Part shown: piece after piece, positions 34,470-42,703 of the stretch | Numbering within the stretch: the stretch's first letter is position 1 | Layout of the letters: each line of letters begins with the position of its first letter | Origin: Sphingobium sufflavum | Lineage (GTDB): Bacteria > Pseudomonadota > Alphaproteobacteria > Sphingomonadales > Sphingomonadaceae | Assembly (NCBI RefSeq): GCF_021403115.1 | Contig: NZ_JAJSSH010000009.1 | Coordinates: 124,001 to 188,000, forward strand | DNA: 64,000 nt | Direction of reading: 5' to 3' | The notes under the pieces: generated by a model | Told to the model about the DNA's origin: nothing | The model's input: the letters and a program-made list of their open reading frames with translations, nothing else | The model's database searches: none | Made by a program: the position numbers and the translations under genes

Positions 34470-36992
34470 ATGGCGGAAGACGCGAGCGAGAAGCAGAATT
34501 TCCGGATCGTTCGGGACGATGGGGGCATCAGGGGACGGCTGCGCGCGCTCTGGGCGGGGCGCTTCGTGCGCTGGCTGGCCTTTGCGGCGGGCGGGCTGCT
34601 CATCCTGTTCGGCCTGTTCTGGCTGGTGTTCGCGCGCGACCTGCCCGACGCCGACGCCCTGCTGACCTATGAACCGCCGCTGCCGACCATCGTGCGCGAC
34701 GGCAATGGCCAGCCGATCCACAGCTATGCCCGCGAACGGCGCGTCCAGCTCCAGTACAGCGATTTCCCGCCGCAACTCATCGCCGCCTATCTGTCGGCGG
34801 AGGACAAGACCTTCTTCGATCATCATGGCGTCGACTTCCCCGGCTTTGCGGGCGCGGTCTTCGACTATGTGACGAAGATCGGGTCGGGCCGCCGGGCCAA
34901 GGGCGGCTCCACCATCACGCAACAGGTGGCCAAGAACCTGCTGATCGGCGACGCCTATTCACCGACGCGCAAGGTCAAGGAGATGATCCTGGCCTGGCGG
35001 ATGGAGGATGCGCTGACCAAGCATCAGATCCTCGAACTCTACCTCAACGAGATTTTCCTGGGCCGCAACGCCTATGGGGTACAGGCCGCCGCCCGCGCCT
35101 ATTTCGACCGGGACGTGGCCGACCTGACCCTGCCGCAGATGGCCTATCTCGCCATCCTGCCCAAGGGGCCGTCCAACTATCGCCCCGAATCCCCGACCGG
35201 CCTCGAACGGGCGCTGGACCGGCGCAACTGGGCGCTGGGGGAGATGGAGAAGAATGGCTATATCACCGCCAGCCAGCGCGCCGCGGCACAGGCGGAACCG
35301 CTGGGCACGGTGAACCAGCGCGCCGACGGCTATGAGCGGATCGGCGGCTATTATATGGAGGAGGTCCGCCGCCGCCTGATCGACAAGTTCGGGGAGAGCG
35401 CGAAGGACGGACCGAACAGCATCTACGCGGGCGGCCTGTGGGTCCGCACCCCCATCCAGCCGTTCATGCAGGCGCAGGCCAGCAAGGCGCTGCGCAACGG
35501 CCTGCTGCGCTATGACGCGGGTCATGGCTGGTCCGGCCCGCTCGCCACCATCGACCCCGGCGAACGCTGGGCGTCGGAACTGGCGACCAGCAACAAGGGC
35601 GTGGATCATGAGGACTGGCGCGTCGCCGCCGTCCTGTCCAAGAACGGCGACAGCGCCACCATCGGCTTTCGCGGCGGATCGACCGGCACCCTGCCCGCAT
35701 CGGCGGCGCAAATGGCCTATCGCAAGGCCGGGACCAGCGCCTTCGTGGCGATGAAGCCGGGCGACCTGATCGTGGTCAAGCCGGTGGGCGGCGGCAGCTA
35801 TGCCCTGCGCAACATCCCCGCCGTGTCGGGCGGCATGATGATCGAGGATGTCCATCATGGCCGCGTGCTGGCCATGCAGGGCGGCTTCGATTCCCGCCTC
35901 TCCTCCTACAACCGCGTGACGCAGGCGATGCGGCAGCCGGGATCGACGATCAAGCCGTTCGTCTATTCCGCCGCGCTCGACAATGGCATGACGCCCGCGT
36001 CGATCGTCCTCGACGGTTCCTTCTGCATCGACCAGGGCGGGCGGCTGGGCCGCAAATGCTTCCGCAACTTCGACAGCCGGGGCATGGGCGGCTCGCACAC
36101 CATGCGCTGGGGCATCGAACAGTCGCGCAACCTGATGACGGTGCGCACCGCGTCGCAGACCGGCATGGACCGTGTCGTACGCCTTATCAAGCGGATGGGA
36201 ATCGGCGATTATTCCCCCTATCTGGCCGTTGCGCTGGGATCCGGCGACACCACGGTCGAACGGCTGGTCAACGCCTATGCGATGCTGGCCAATCAGGGCC
36301 GCCGCATGGTGGCGCGGCCCATCGACTATGTGCAGGACCGCCATGGCCGGGTGATCTGGCCGGACAACTGGCGCCCCTGCGACGGCTGCAACAAACCGCA
36401 GTGGGACGGGCGGGCCATGCCCCGCTTCGCGCCGACGTCGGTGCAGGCGATGAACCCCATGACCGCCTACCAGATGGTACACATCACGGAGGGAGTCGTG
36501 CAGCGCGGCACCGCCACCGTGCTGGCCGACCTCAAACGGCCCCTGTTCGGCAAGACCGGCACCACCTCCGGCCCGACCAACGTCTGGTTCGTGGGCGGGT
36601 CGCCGGACATCGTGGCGGGCGTCTATCTGGGTTATGACCAGCCGCGCAGCCTGGGCGGATACGCACAGGGCGGCCGCATCGCCGCGCCGATCTGGAAGGA
36701 GGCGATGAAGCCGATCCTCGACCCCATGCCGGTCAAGCCCTTCGTCGCGCCTGCGGGCATCCGCATGGTCCGCATCGACCGCCAGTCGGGCCGCCGAATC
36801 TTCAGCGGCTGGCCGACCAACGAGCCGAAGGCGGCGATCATCTGGGAAGCGTTCAAGCCCGATACGGAACCGAAACGATCCATGCGCCTTGACGAGATGA
36901 CGGCGGGCAAGGCGCAGGCGACCGCCGCCCGGCGCAACGCAGGGCCACAGGCCAGCTGGGATTTCGCGGGCGACCAAGGCGGCATATATTGA
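34470..36992 (+). CDS. mrcA: Class A penicillin-binding protein 1A
   Basis: 840 residues. One N-terminal membrane helix (WLAFAAGGLLILFGLFWLVF) is followed by a GT51 transglycosylase with EDKTFFDHHGVD, GGSTITQQVAKN and the RKVKEM region, and then a transpeptidase with STIK (serine nucleophile), SRN and KTGTT motifs. An OB-like insert lies between the domains, as in PBP1A. It polymerises and cross-links peptidoglycan in the periplasm. It stands downstream of the amidase gene as in other alphaproteobacteria, here with the hypothetical gene and the HAD gene in between. Confidence 0.96.
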   Translation: MAEDASEKQNFRIVRDDGGIRGRLRALWAGRFVRWLAFAAGGLLILFGLFWLVFARDLPDADALLTYEPPLPTIVRDGNGQPIHSYARERRVQLQYSDFPPQLIAAYLSAEDKTFFDHHGVDFPGFAGAVFDYVTKIGSGRRAKGGSTITQQVAKNLLIGDAYSPTRKVKEMILAWRMEDALTKHQILELYLNEIFLGRNAYGVQAAARAYFDRDVADLTLPQMAYLAILPKGPSNYRPESPTGLERALDRRNWALGEMEKNGYITASQRAAAQAEPLGTVNQRADGYERIGGYYMEEVRRRLIDKFGESAKDGPNSIYAGGLWVRTPIQPFMQAQASKALRNGLLRYDAGHGWSGPLATIDPGERWASELATSNKGVDHEDWRVAAVLSKNGDSATIGFRGGSTGTLPASAAQMAYRKAGTSAFVAMKPGDLIVVKPVGGGSYALRNIPAVSGGMMIEDVHHGRVLAMQGGFDSRLSSYNRVTQAMRQPGSTIKPFVYSAALDNGMTPASIVLDGSFCIDQGGRLGRKCFRNFDSRGMGGSHTMRWGIEQSRNLMTVRTASQTGMDRVVRLIKRMGIGDYSPYLAVALGSGDTTVERLVNAYAMLANQGRRMVARPIDYVQDRHGRVIWPDNWRPCDGCNKPQWDGRAMPRFAPTSVQAMNPMTAYQMVHITEGVVQRGTATVLADLKRPLFGKTGTTSGPTNVWFVGGSPDIVAGVYLGYDQPRSLGGYAQGGRIAAPIWKEAMKPILDPMPVKPFVAPAGIRMVRIDRQSGRRIFSGWPTNEPKAAIIWEAFKPDTEPKRSMRLDEMTAGKAQATAARRNAGPQASWDFAGDQGGIY

Positions 36993-37049
36993 TATTCGCG
37001 CACGGGCGGTCCGACACGGCCCCCGCGCACAGGCATTTGGAGAAAGACG

Positions 37050-38177
37050 ATGCGCGCCGAAGCGCAAGCCTATTGTGACCGTATCAACGCCGCCCTGGCC
37101 CTCCTGCGCACCGCGCTCGACTGGGACCGTGCGCTGCGCCGTCTGGACGAGCTGAACGCGCGGGTCGAGGATCCGACGCTGTGGGACGACCAGAAGAAGG
37201 CGCAGGAGGTGATGCGCGAGCGCACCCGGCTGGACAACGCCATCACCGCCACCCGCTCCATCGAGACGGAGATGACCGACACCGCCGAACTGATCGAGAT
37301 GGCGGACGAGGAAGGCGACAGCGCGCTGGGGGACGAGGGCGTGGCCGCCCTTTCCGCGCTGGCCGACCGCGCGGACAAGGACAAGGTGACGGCGCTGCTG
37401 TCCGGCGAGGCCGACGGTTTCGACACCTATATCCAGATCAACGCCGGCGCAGGCGGCACCGAATCGCAGGACTGGGCCGAAATCCTCCAGCGCATGTATT
37501 ATCGCTGGGCCGAACGGCGCGGCTACAAGGTCGAGATCGTCGACTATCATGCGGGCGAGCAGGCGGGCATCAAGTCCGCCACCATGCTCATCAAGGGCGA
37601 GAACGCCTATGGCTATGCCAAGACGGAGAGCGGCGTCCACCGCCTCGTCCGCATCAGCCCCTATGACAGCGCGGCGCGGCGGCACACCAGCTTCTCGTCC
37701 GTGTGGGTCTATCCGGTGATCGACGACAGTTTCGAGATCGACATCAAGGAGAGCGACCTCAAGATCGACACCTATCGCGCGTCGGGCGCGGGTGGCCAGC
37801 ACGTCAACACGACCGACTCCGCCGTCCGCATCACCCACGTTCCGTCGGGTATCATCGTCGCGTCGCAGAACGACCGTTCGCAGCACAAGAACCGCGCGAC
37901 CGCGATGAACATGCTGAAGGCCCGCCTGTACGAGGCGGAGATGCAGAAGCGCGAGGCCGAGGCCAGCACCGACTATGCGGCCAAGACGGAGATCGGCTGG
38001 GGCCACCAGATCCGCTCCTACGTCCTCCAGCCGTACCAGCTGGTGAAGGATCTGCGCACCGGCGTCACCTCCACCTCGCCCGACGACGTGCTGGACGGCG
38101 CGCTCGACCCCTTCATGGCCGCCGCGCTCAGCCAGAAGGTGACGGGCGAGAAGGTCGAGGTCGAGGACGTCGATTGA
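37050..38177 (+). CDS. prfB: Peptide chain release factor 2
   Basis: 375 residues in one uninterrupted frame; the +1 programmed frameshift of E. coli prfB is absent. The GAGGTES region and the GAGGQHVN motif (GGQ at 248-250), which triggers peptidyl-tRNA hydrolysis, are intact. The stop-codon-reading tripeptide is S-P-Y (203-205) instead of the usual S-P-F. It releases peptides at UGA and UAA. It lies 57 bases after the PBP1A stop, the usual order in many alphaproteobacteria. Confidence 0.96.
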   Translation: MRAEAQAYCDRINAALALLRTALDWDRALRRLDELNARVEDPTLWDDQKKAQEVMRERTRLDNAITATRSIETEMTDTAELIEMADEEGDSALGDEGVAALSALADRADKDKVTALLSGEADGFDTYIQINAGAGGTESQDWAEILQRMYYRWAERRGYKVEIVDYHAGEQAGIKSATMLIKGENAYGYAKTESGVHRLVRISPYDSAARRHTSFSSVWVYPVIDDSFEIDIKESDLKIDTYRASGAGGQHVNTTDSAVRITHVPSGIIVASQNDRSQHKNRATAMNMLKARLYEAEMQKREAEASTDYAAKTEIGWGHQIRSYVLQPYQLVKDLRTGVTSTSPDDVLDGALDPFMAAALSQKVTGEKVEVEDVD

Positions 38178-38200
38178 TCGGTCGGCCTGCCTCTGCCCGG

Positions 38201-38431
38201 ATGAACCCTGACGCGGGGAGCGGCGCAATCGGCGCCGATCGTCGCCCCCGCGCCATCGCGCCCCTGTCTCTGCCACCGCTGTCCCTGTACCCGCTGTCCC
38301 TGTACCCGCTGTCCCCGCTGCCCCCTATGCAGCCCCGTGCACAGGCCAGCGCGCAGCCGCAATCGTGGAACCCTGCACAGACGCAGGCGCGGGGCGGGAC
38401 AGCCCCCCGCCCCCGGCGCGCGAAGGGCTGA
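38201..38431 (+). CDS. Possible small Pro/Leu/Ser-rich ORF
   Basis: 76 codons between prfB and the lipoprotein gene, ending right before that gene's ATG. It encodes repeated PLSLY units (a 15-bp tandem repeat) and a basic tail. No ribosome site or family is seen and the composition fits GC-rich spacer as well; treat as doubtful. Confidence 0.2.
   Translation: MNPDAGSGAIGADRRPRAIAPLSLPPLSLYPLSLYPLSPLPPMQPRAQASAQPQSWNPAQTQARGGTAPRPRRAKG
38276..38320. repeat. 15-bp tandem repeat (two exact copies and a third diverged)
   Basis: CCGCTGTCCCTGTAC lies at 38276-38290 and 38291-38305; the third copy at 38306-38320 is altered. The unit is five codons long. Confidence 0.85.
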
Positions 38432-39199
38432 ATGGCCATGCTGGCCCGCCGCTCCCGCCTGCTCCTCGCGCTGGCCGCCGTCGCGGTCACGGCGGGCGCG
38501 GCCGTCGTGGCGGGTTGCGACGGCATGGGCGCGGACGAGAGCGACGGCCGCACCCACAGCGCCCGCGCCTTCCCCGCCGCCGACCGGCCCGTCGCCGCGA
38601 TCATCTCCACCCGCTGGTCGGACGAGGAAGCGCGCGACCGGCTCAACGAATCCGACCAGATCATGACCATGGCGGACGTGCGCCCCGGCATGACCGTGGC
38701 GGACATCGGCGCGGGCGAGGGCTATTACACCGTCCGCCTCGCCCGGCGCGTGGGGCCGGAGGGCCGCGTGCTGGCCGAGGACATCGTGCCGGAGATCATC
38801 GACGCGCTGGGCCGCCGCATCAACCGGGAGAACTGGCAGAATGTCAGCGTCAAGCTGGGCACGCCCGACGACGCCAAACTGCCCGCCGCCAGTTTCGACC
38901 GCATCTTCCTGGTCCATATGTACCATGAGATTGCGGAGCCTTACGCCTTCCTCTGGCGGCTCTACCCCGCGCTGAAACCGGATGGGGAGGTGGTCGTGGT
39001 CGACGCCGACCGGCTGACCGGCAACCACGGCACCCCGCCGCCCCTCCTCAAATGCGAATTTGAGGCGGTCGGTTTCCGCCAGTCCCATTTCCGCGACAGC
39101 CCCTTTGCCGGCGGCTATATGGCGCGCTTCCGGATCAGCGGCAAACGCCCCGCCCCCGAAGCGATCAACCCCTGCCATGTGCAGGTGTTCGCGAAATAA
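38432..39199 (+). CDS. Lipoprotein with class I SAM-methyltransferase fold
   Basis: 255 residues. The N-terminus is a lipoprotein signal (hydrophobic stretch ending VVAGC, the Cys at about residue 29). The rest is a Rossmann methyltransferase: VADIGAGEGYYTVRLA is the SAM-binding motif, followed by DRIFLVHMYHEIAEP and VVVVDADRLTG. SAM is not expected outside the cytoplasm, so either the signal is not used or the fold binds something else. Small secreted members of this family occur in other proteobacteria without known substrate. An alternative later start would be cytoplasmic, but no internal ATG with a ribosome site is obvious. Confidence 0.75.
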   Translation: MAMLARRSRLLLALAAVAVTAGAAVVAGCDGMGADESDGRTHSARAFPAADRPVAAIISTRWSDEEARDRLNESDQIMTMADVRPGMTVADIGAGEGYYTVRLARRVGPEGRVLAEDIVPEIIDALGRRINRENWQNVSVKLGTPDDAKLPAASFDRIFLVHMYHEIAEPYAFLWRLYPALKPDGEVVVVDADRLTGNHGTPPPLLKCEFEAVGFRQSHFRDSPFAGGYMARFRISGKRPAPEAINPCHVQVFAK

Positions 39200-39211
39200 C
39201 CCCGCCCGCCG

Positions 39212-39937
39212 TCAGCCCAGCAGCCGATCCTGCAACCACAGGATCGACGGATAGGCGCAGATCCAGATCCAGAAAAACCGGTTGAGGCCGAACAGGCAGG
39301 CGTTCGCGCCATGGAACAACGCCGCCATCGCCAATCCCGCCAGCAGCGTGGGATAGGACAGAAAGCTCAGCGGAAAGATCAGCTCGAACGCCATCACCGC
39401 CCATCCCGCCCAGAACAGCAGGCGGGGATGCCCGGCCCATCGGCGGACATTCTCCCCCGCAGGATAAGCGGAAAAGCCGAACACATCCCGCAACGCCCGC
39501 CCGCTGCGCCAGTCCGGGTTCATGACCTTCACCCACCCCGCCATGAAATAGGACAGCAGCAGTTGCAGGCCCAGATAGCCAAAGGCCATCTCCCGCCAGC
39601 GCGCATCGGGCAGCGCATGGGCGCCGGTGACGCAGCACAGGATCAGCAGGCTCATCTTGTCCGCCCCGCCATTATAGGGGCCGTTGAAAAAGGGCAAAAT
39701 GAAGAGGTGGTTCACCACCAGCGCCACCAGCAACACCCCCGCCAGCGCGCCCGGCACGCCAACCCCCATCATCGCGCCCGCCGACACCGCCAGCAACGCC
39801 AGCGACAGGATCAGGCGCGGGACGAACAACAACCTCTCGTGCAGGCGCGCGGCGGGGCGCAGATGCTCCAGGCTCTGCTGGATGAACGCCATCGCCATCA
39901 TCGCACAGCTCAGCGTCAGGGCATGGTCCAGCGTCAT
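39212..39937 (-). CDS. HTTM-like multipass membrane protein
   Basis: 241 residues with about six to seven membrane helices. Stretches such as NGGADKMSLLILCC, SYFMAGWVKVMNPDWRSGRAL and FHGANACLFGLNRFFWIWIC match the HTTM (horizontally transferred transmembrane) domain, related to vitamin-K-dependent gamma-carboxylase and to SdpB. It lacks the C-terminal lumenal part of the carboxylase. Its ATG overlaps the stop of the preceding gene (ATGA), so the two are coupled. The reaction is unknown. Confidence 0.75.
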   Translation of the reverse strand: MTLDHALTLSCAMMAMAFIQQSLEHLRPAARLHERLLFVPRLILSLALLAVSAGAMMGVGVPGALAGVLLVALVVNHLFILPFFNGPYNGGADKMSLLILCCVTGAHALPDARWREMAFGYLGLQLLLSYFMAGWVKVMNPDWRSGRALRDVFGFSAYPAGENVRRWAGHPRLLFWAGWAVMAFELIFPLSFLSYPTLLAGLAMAALFHGANACLFGLNRFFWIWICAYPSILWLQDRLLG

Positions 39938-40404
39938 CGCGTGACCAGTCCGGCCATCGGACGCGCGCCGGAGAGATAGACGATCTCGCTCGCCCCCTCC
40001 TCCGCCCCACCCGCACAGCGAACGAGGCGCAGCCGGATTTGCAGATAGCCGCCCGGATCACAGCCCCCCTCCCGGTCCAGATGCCGCGCCACGCGCAACA
40101 TCAGCTCCAGCTCGCTGGGACCGGCGGCCTCCACCGTGGGCGCGCGCATGATCCGCTCCGCCAGGCTGACCAGGAACAGGCTCTCGTTCCACTGCGGATT
40201 CCACAGCAACCGGCGCAGCATGACCCCCGGCGTCAGCACGGCGGGGCGCGGCCGAAACTCCCGCCACGGCCCGGCCTCCTCTCCCGGCGCGGCCAACAGG
40301 GCATAGTCCACGCGCGGACTGGCCGTCACCGCGTCGAAAAAGCGCCAGGACGGCATCAGCGCGGGCAACAACAGGCGCAGGCCCGTCAACGGGGAGGATG
40401 CCAT
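39934..40404 (-). CDS. Partner protein of the HTTM gene, unknown family
   Basis: 156 residues. The first part is weakly hydrophobic (LRLLLPALMPSWRFFDAV), and PxWxFF near the N-terminus followed by PWREF and NPQWNESLF is reminiscent of the small partner proteins of HTTM/SdpB genes (SdpA, DUF5819). That likeness is by eye only. It has no clear cleavable signal. It overlaps the HTTM gene and is likely co-translated with it. Function unknown. Confidence 0.6.
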   Translation of the reverse strand: MASSPLTGLRLLLPALMPSWRFFDAVTASPRVDYALLAAPGEEAGPWREFRPRPAVLTPGVMLRRLLWNPQWNESLFLVSLAERIMRAPTVEAAGPSELELMLRVARHLDREGGCDPGGYLQIRLRLVRCAGGAEEGASEIVYLSGARPMAGLVTR

Positions 40405-40770
40405 GCGCGGTGCCTTTCTTCGCTCATGATCGTCGGGACCACAACTCTGGAGCCAGATCGCCGGGGCAAGTCAACCGCTTGTAGAGCACAAGCCCCCGAC
40501 GGCAGGTCATGATTTTCGGCGATCCGCACGGCCCCCGCGTCATGTCCGCCACGCTGGCTTCCCGCCCCCCCCATCCGTCACCCCGAATGACGGGATATGT
40601 CCGTCTTCAGGAGCAGGACGCCGAAGCTCCCGTCTCGCTTCACCCCCTGTTTTCGCGGTCATGCTGTCCTCGCGATGACGAATTGGGTGGATAGAGGCCT
40701 GACGGCCGGGGATTGCGCCGGGCGCATGGCGCGGCCACATGTTTCCGCAACGTTCCAAGGGAAGGAGGCC
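40405..40770. other. Intergenic stretch upstream of the HTTM pair
   Basis: 366 bases between the HTTM-pair start and the decayed VOC gene. CGTCACCCCGAATGACGG near 40577 and TCGCGATGACG near 40672 look like a diverged interspersed repeat. No gene is supported. Confidence 0.45.
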
Positions 40771-40773
40771 ATG

Positions 40774-41175
40774 ATGTCGATGAACTATGGGATGATGGGA
40801 TCGAACGACGTGGCAAAAGCGCGTCCCTGTTAGGATGCCCTGTTGCCCTGTTGCCCGTGATCGGCGGAACGATTTTGGCGGATTTCATGCCGCACGGCTT
40901 GCGCTGCCAAATGCGCGATGGCGGGCGCATCTGGGTTGCCCGACCTCTTAATCCGGAAGCGGCGGTGCCGGGCCATGGCGCCATGGCCCGGCCTTTTGTG
41001 CGAGAGTGAGGCTGAAATCTGCGCCGCCCATGCCGCAGCGTTCGCGAACGGCGGCCATAACGAAGGCGATCCCGGCCCGCGTCCGCAGCAATATGGCCCT
41101 AATGCTTACGGTGCCTATGCGCGCGATCTGGACGGCAACATGATGCGCTTCGTGTCTTTCGGTGAGCCGTCTTAA
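40774..41175 (+). pseudogene. Decayed VOC (glyoxalase-fold) family gene
   Basis: An intact ribosome site (GAAGGAGG, 40761-40768) precedes MSMNYGMMGSNDVAKAR. The frame then breaks near 40825; the neighbouring frame continues with LPVIGGTILADFMPHGLRC and RIWVARPLNPEA up to 41009, where a second shift returns to the first frame (ESEAEICAAHAAAFANGG, then GPNAYGAYARDLDGNMMRF). Read together, it is a normal VOC protein of about 130 residues. An 8-bp duplication (CCCTGTTG twice, near 40840) marks the first lesion, where the expected FYDA motif is damaged. The remnant's function was probably in the glyoxalase/dioxygenase fold group with unknown substrate. Assembly errors could mimic this. Confidence 0.75.
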
Positions 41176-41500
41176 ATCCTGTCATGGAGGCGGGTTTGAG
41201 GGGTTGGCAGACCCCTCGGATTTCCCTTTTCAGGACAGACCGGCGCTCAGGCGTTTCCCGGCATCCTTCGCGGACGGTCGCAACGCAAAACGTCAGGCAT
41301 GACCGGCTATGGTTGGCTTGCCACCCGCCACGCGCACCCCGCCGAACGCCGAACGACGCACAACACCCGCATCCAGCGACCCTATCGCGCGCAAAACAGG
41401 CACAAAGCTGGCGCAACCTTGCCCCGTTTCGACCATATTGGTCCCAAAACCGCGCCATGGCTTAGCAGCTTCCTAACATTTCCCCTGTACCCGCGAAGGC
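41176..41500. other. Intergenic stretch, nothing assignable
   Basis: 325 bases between the decayed VOC gene and the first BioF2-like gene. It must hold the promoter of the following gene. No repeat or RNA is seen. Confidence 0.4.
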
Positions 41501-42703
41501 ATGAAGCAGGAGCCGGTCGATCATTGGACGCAAGCGGGCGCGACGCCGGCGCAGGGCGCCGCCATGCCCCCCGCCTCCCTGTCCGCTCCCTCTCCCCCCC
41601 CTCCCGCCGACCCCGTGTCTCCCGCTCCCTGTCCATGGGCGGAGGCGAACAGCTTCTACGAACCCGCCATGCTCCATGCCGCGCTGGCGCAGTTCGATCC
41701 GGCGGGGCAGGTTCGCCGGCTCGATGTGACGGAGGATAGCGGCGATGGCGGCGAAGCCACGCTGTTGGCCCGGCTGCCCGTCGCCGCGGCCACGCGCCAT
41801 GGCCGTTATCCGGCGCGGCATGTCGCCAACTGGGTCCATCCCCATTGCTATTATGGCGCGCCGCTGCTGCGCGCCGGGCGGGAGGAGGATGGCTGGCGCG
41901 GCCTGCTCGCGCAACTGGACGCGGCCGACTGGTCGGGGGATTTCCTGCACCTGCGGCTGGTCGATGGCGATGGACCGGCGGTTCGTGCGCTGGCCGCGCT
42001 GTGCGCCGCGCAGGGCCGGACCATCGTCGAGATCGAACGTTATGAGCGCGCCCTGCTGCGCAGCCCCCTCTCGGCGGAGGATTATTGGACGCAGAATGTC
42101 CGGTCCAAGAAGCGCAAGGAATTGCGCCGCCAGCAGAACCGGCTGGCCGAATGTGGCCGCATCGAACGGCGGGTGCTGACCGATGCGGCGGACCTGTCGC
42201 CATGGTGCGACGCCTTCCTCGCGCTGGAGGCGCTGGGGTGGAAGGGGGCGGAGGGCACGGCGCTGACCGCCGATCCGGCCAATGCGCGATTCTTCCGGCA
42301 GGCGTGCGCCGACGCTTTTGCCACGGGCGGGCTCGACATGCTGCGCATCGACTGCGACGGGCGGGCCATCGCCATGCTGGTCAATTTCGTCGGCGGCGGC
42401 GGGGGTTTCTCGTTCAAGATCGCCAATGATCCCGCCTTTGCCCGCTATTCGCCGGGCGTGCTGGTGGAGATGGACAATCTCGCCCGCGTGCTGGACGACC
42501 GGCGCACGCCCTGGATGGACAGTTGCGCCATGCCCGGCCACCCGATGATCGACAGCCTGTGGGCGGAACGGCGCGCGATCGTGCAATATCGCGTCGCGCT
42601 GCACCGGCCGGGGCTGCGCGGGCTACGGGGTCGGGTAACTCGTTACGCTATCGACACAATAGAGGCACTGGCCGCCCGCGCGCGGCACCGGAGGAGCGCA
42701 TGA
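41501..42703 (+). CDS. GNAT-fold acyltransferase, BioF2/FemAB-like (copy 1)
   Basis: 400 residues. After a Pro-rich N-terminal 45 residues, the protein shows the doubled GNAT arrangement of BioF2/CelD-type proteins: the SKKRKELRRQQNRLAECG helix, WCDAFLALEALGWKG, and LRIDCDGRAIAMLVNF. The family moves acyl or aminoacyl groups and includes FemAB-like amidoligases; the substrate is unknown. The start may lie up to 20 residues later. Its stop overlaps the ATG of the cupin gene (ATGA), so the two are a coupled pair. Confidence 0.8.
   Translation: MKQEPVDHWTQAGATPAQGAAMPPASLSAPSPPPPADPVSPAPCPWAEANSFYEPAMLHAALAQFDPAGQVRRLDVTEDSGDGGEATLLARLPVAAATRHGRYPARHVANWVHPHCYYGAPLLRAGREEDGWRGLLAQLDAADWSGDFLHLRLVDGDGPAVRALAALCAAQGRTIVEIERYERALLRSPLSAEDYWTQNVRSKKRKELRRQQNRLAECGRIERRVLTDAADLSPWCDAFLALEALGWKGAEGTALTADPANARFFRQACADAFATGGLDMLRIDCDGRAIAMLVNFVGGGGGFSFKIANDPAFARYSPGVLVEMDNLARVLDDRRTPWMDSCAMPGHPMIDSLWAERRAIVQYRVALHRPGLRGLRGRVTRYAIDTIEALAARARHRRSA

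Noticed and set aside
37050..37140. RF2 programmed frameshift
   Set aside because: The frame is continuous and no in-frame TGA with a CTTTGAC-like slip site is present.
34959..38276. Open frame of 1105 codons antisense to mrcA and prfB
   Set aside because: It spans two well-supported genes on the other strand and has no family features.
41184..41465. 93-codon open frame before the first acyltransferase gene
   Set aside because: No ribosome site, no domain, and Arg/Pro-rich composition typical of chance frames in GC-rich DNA.
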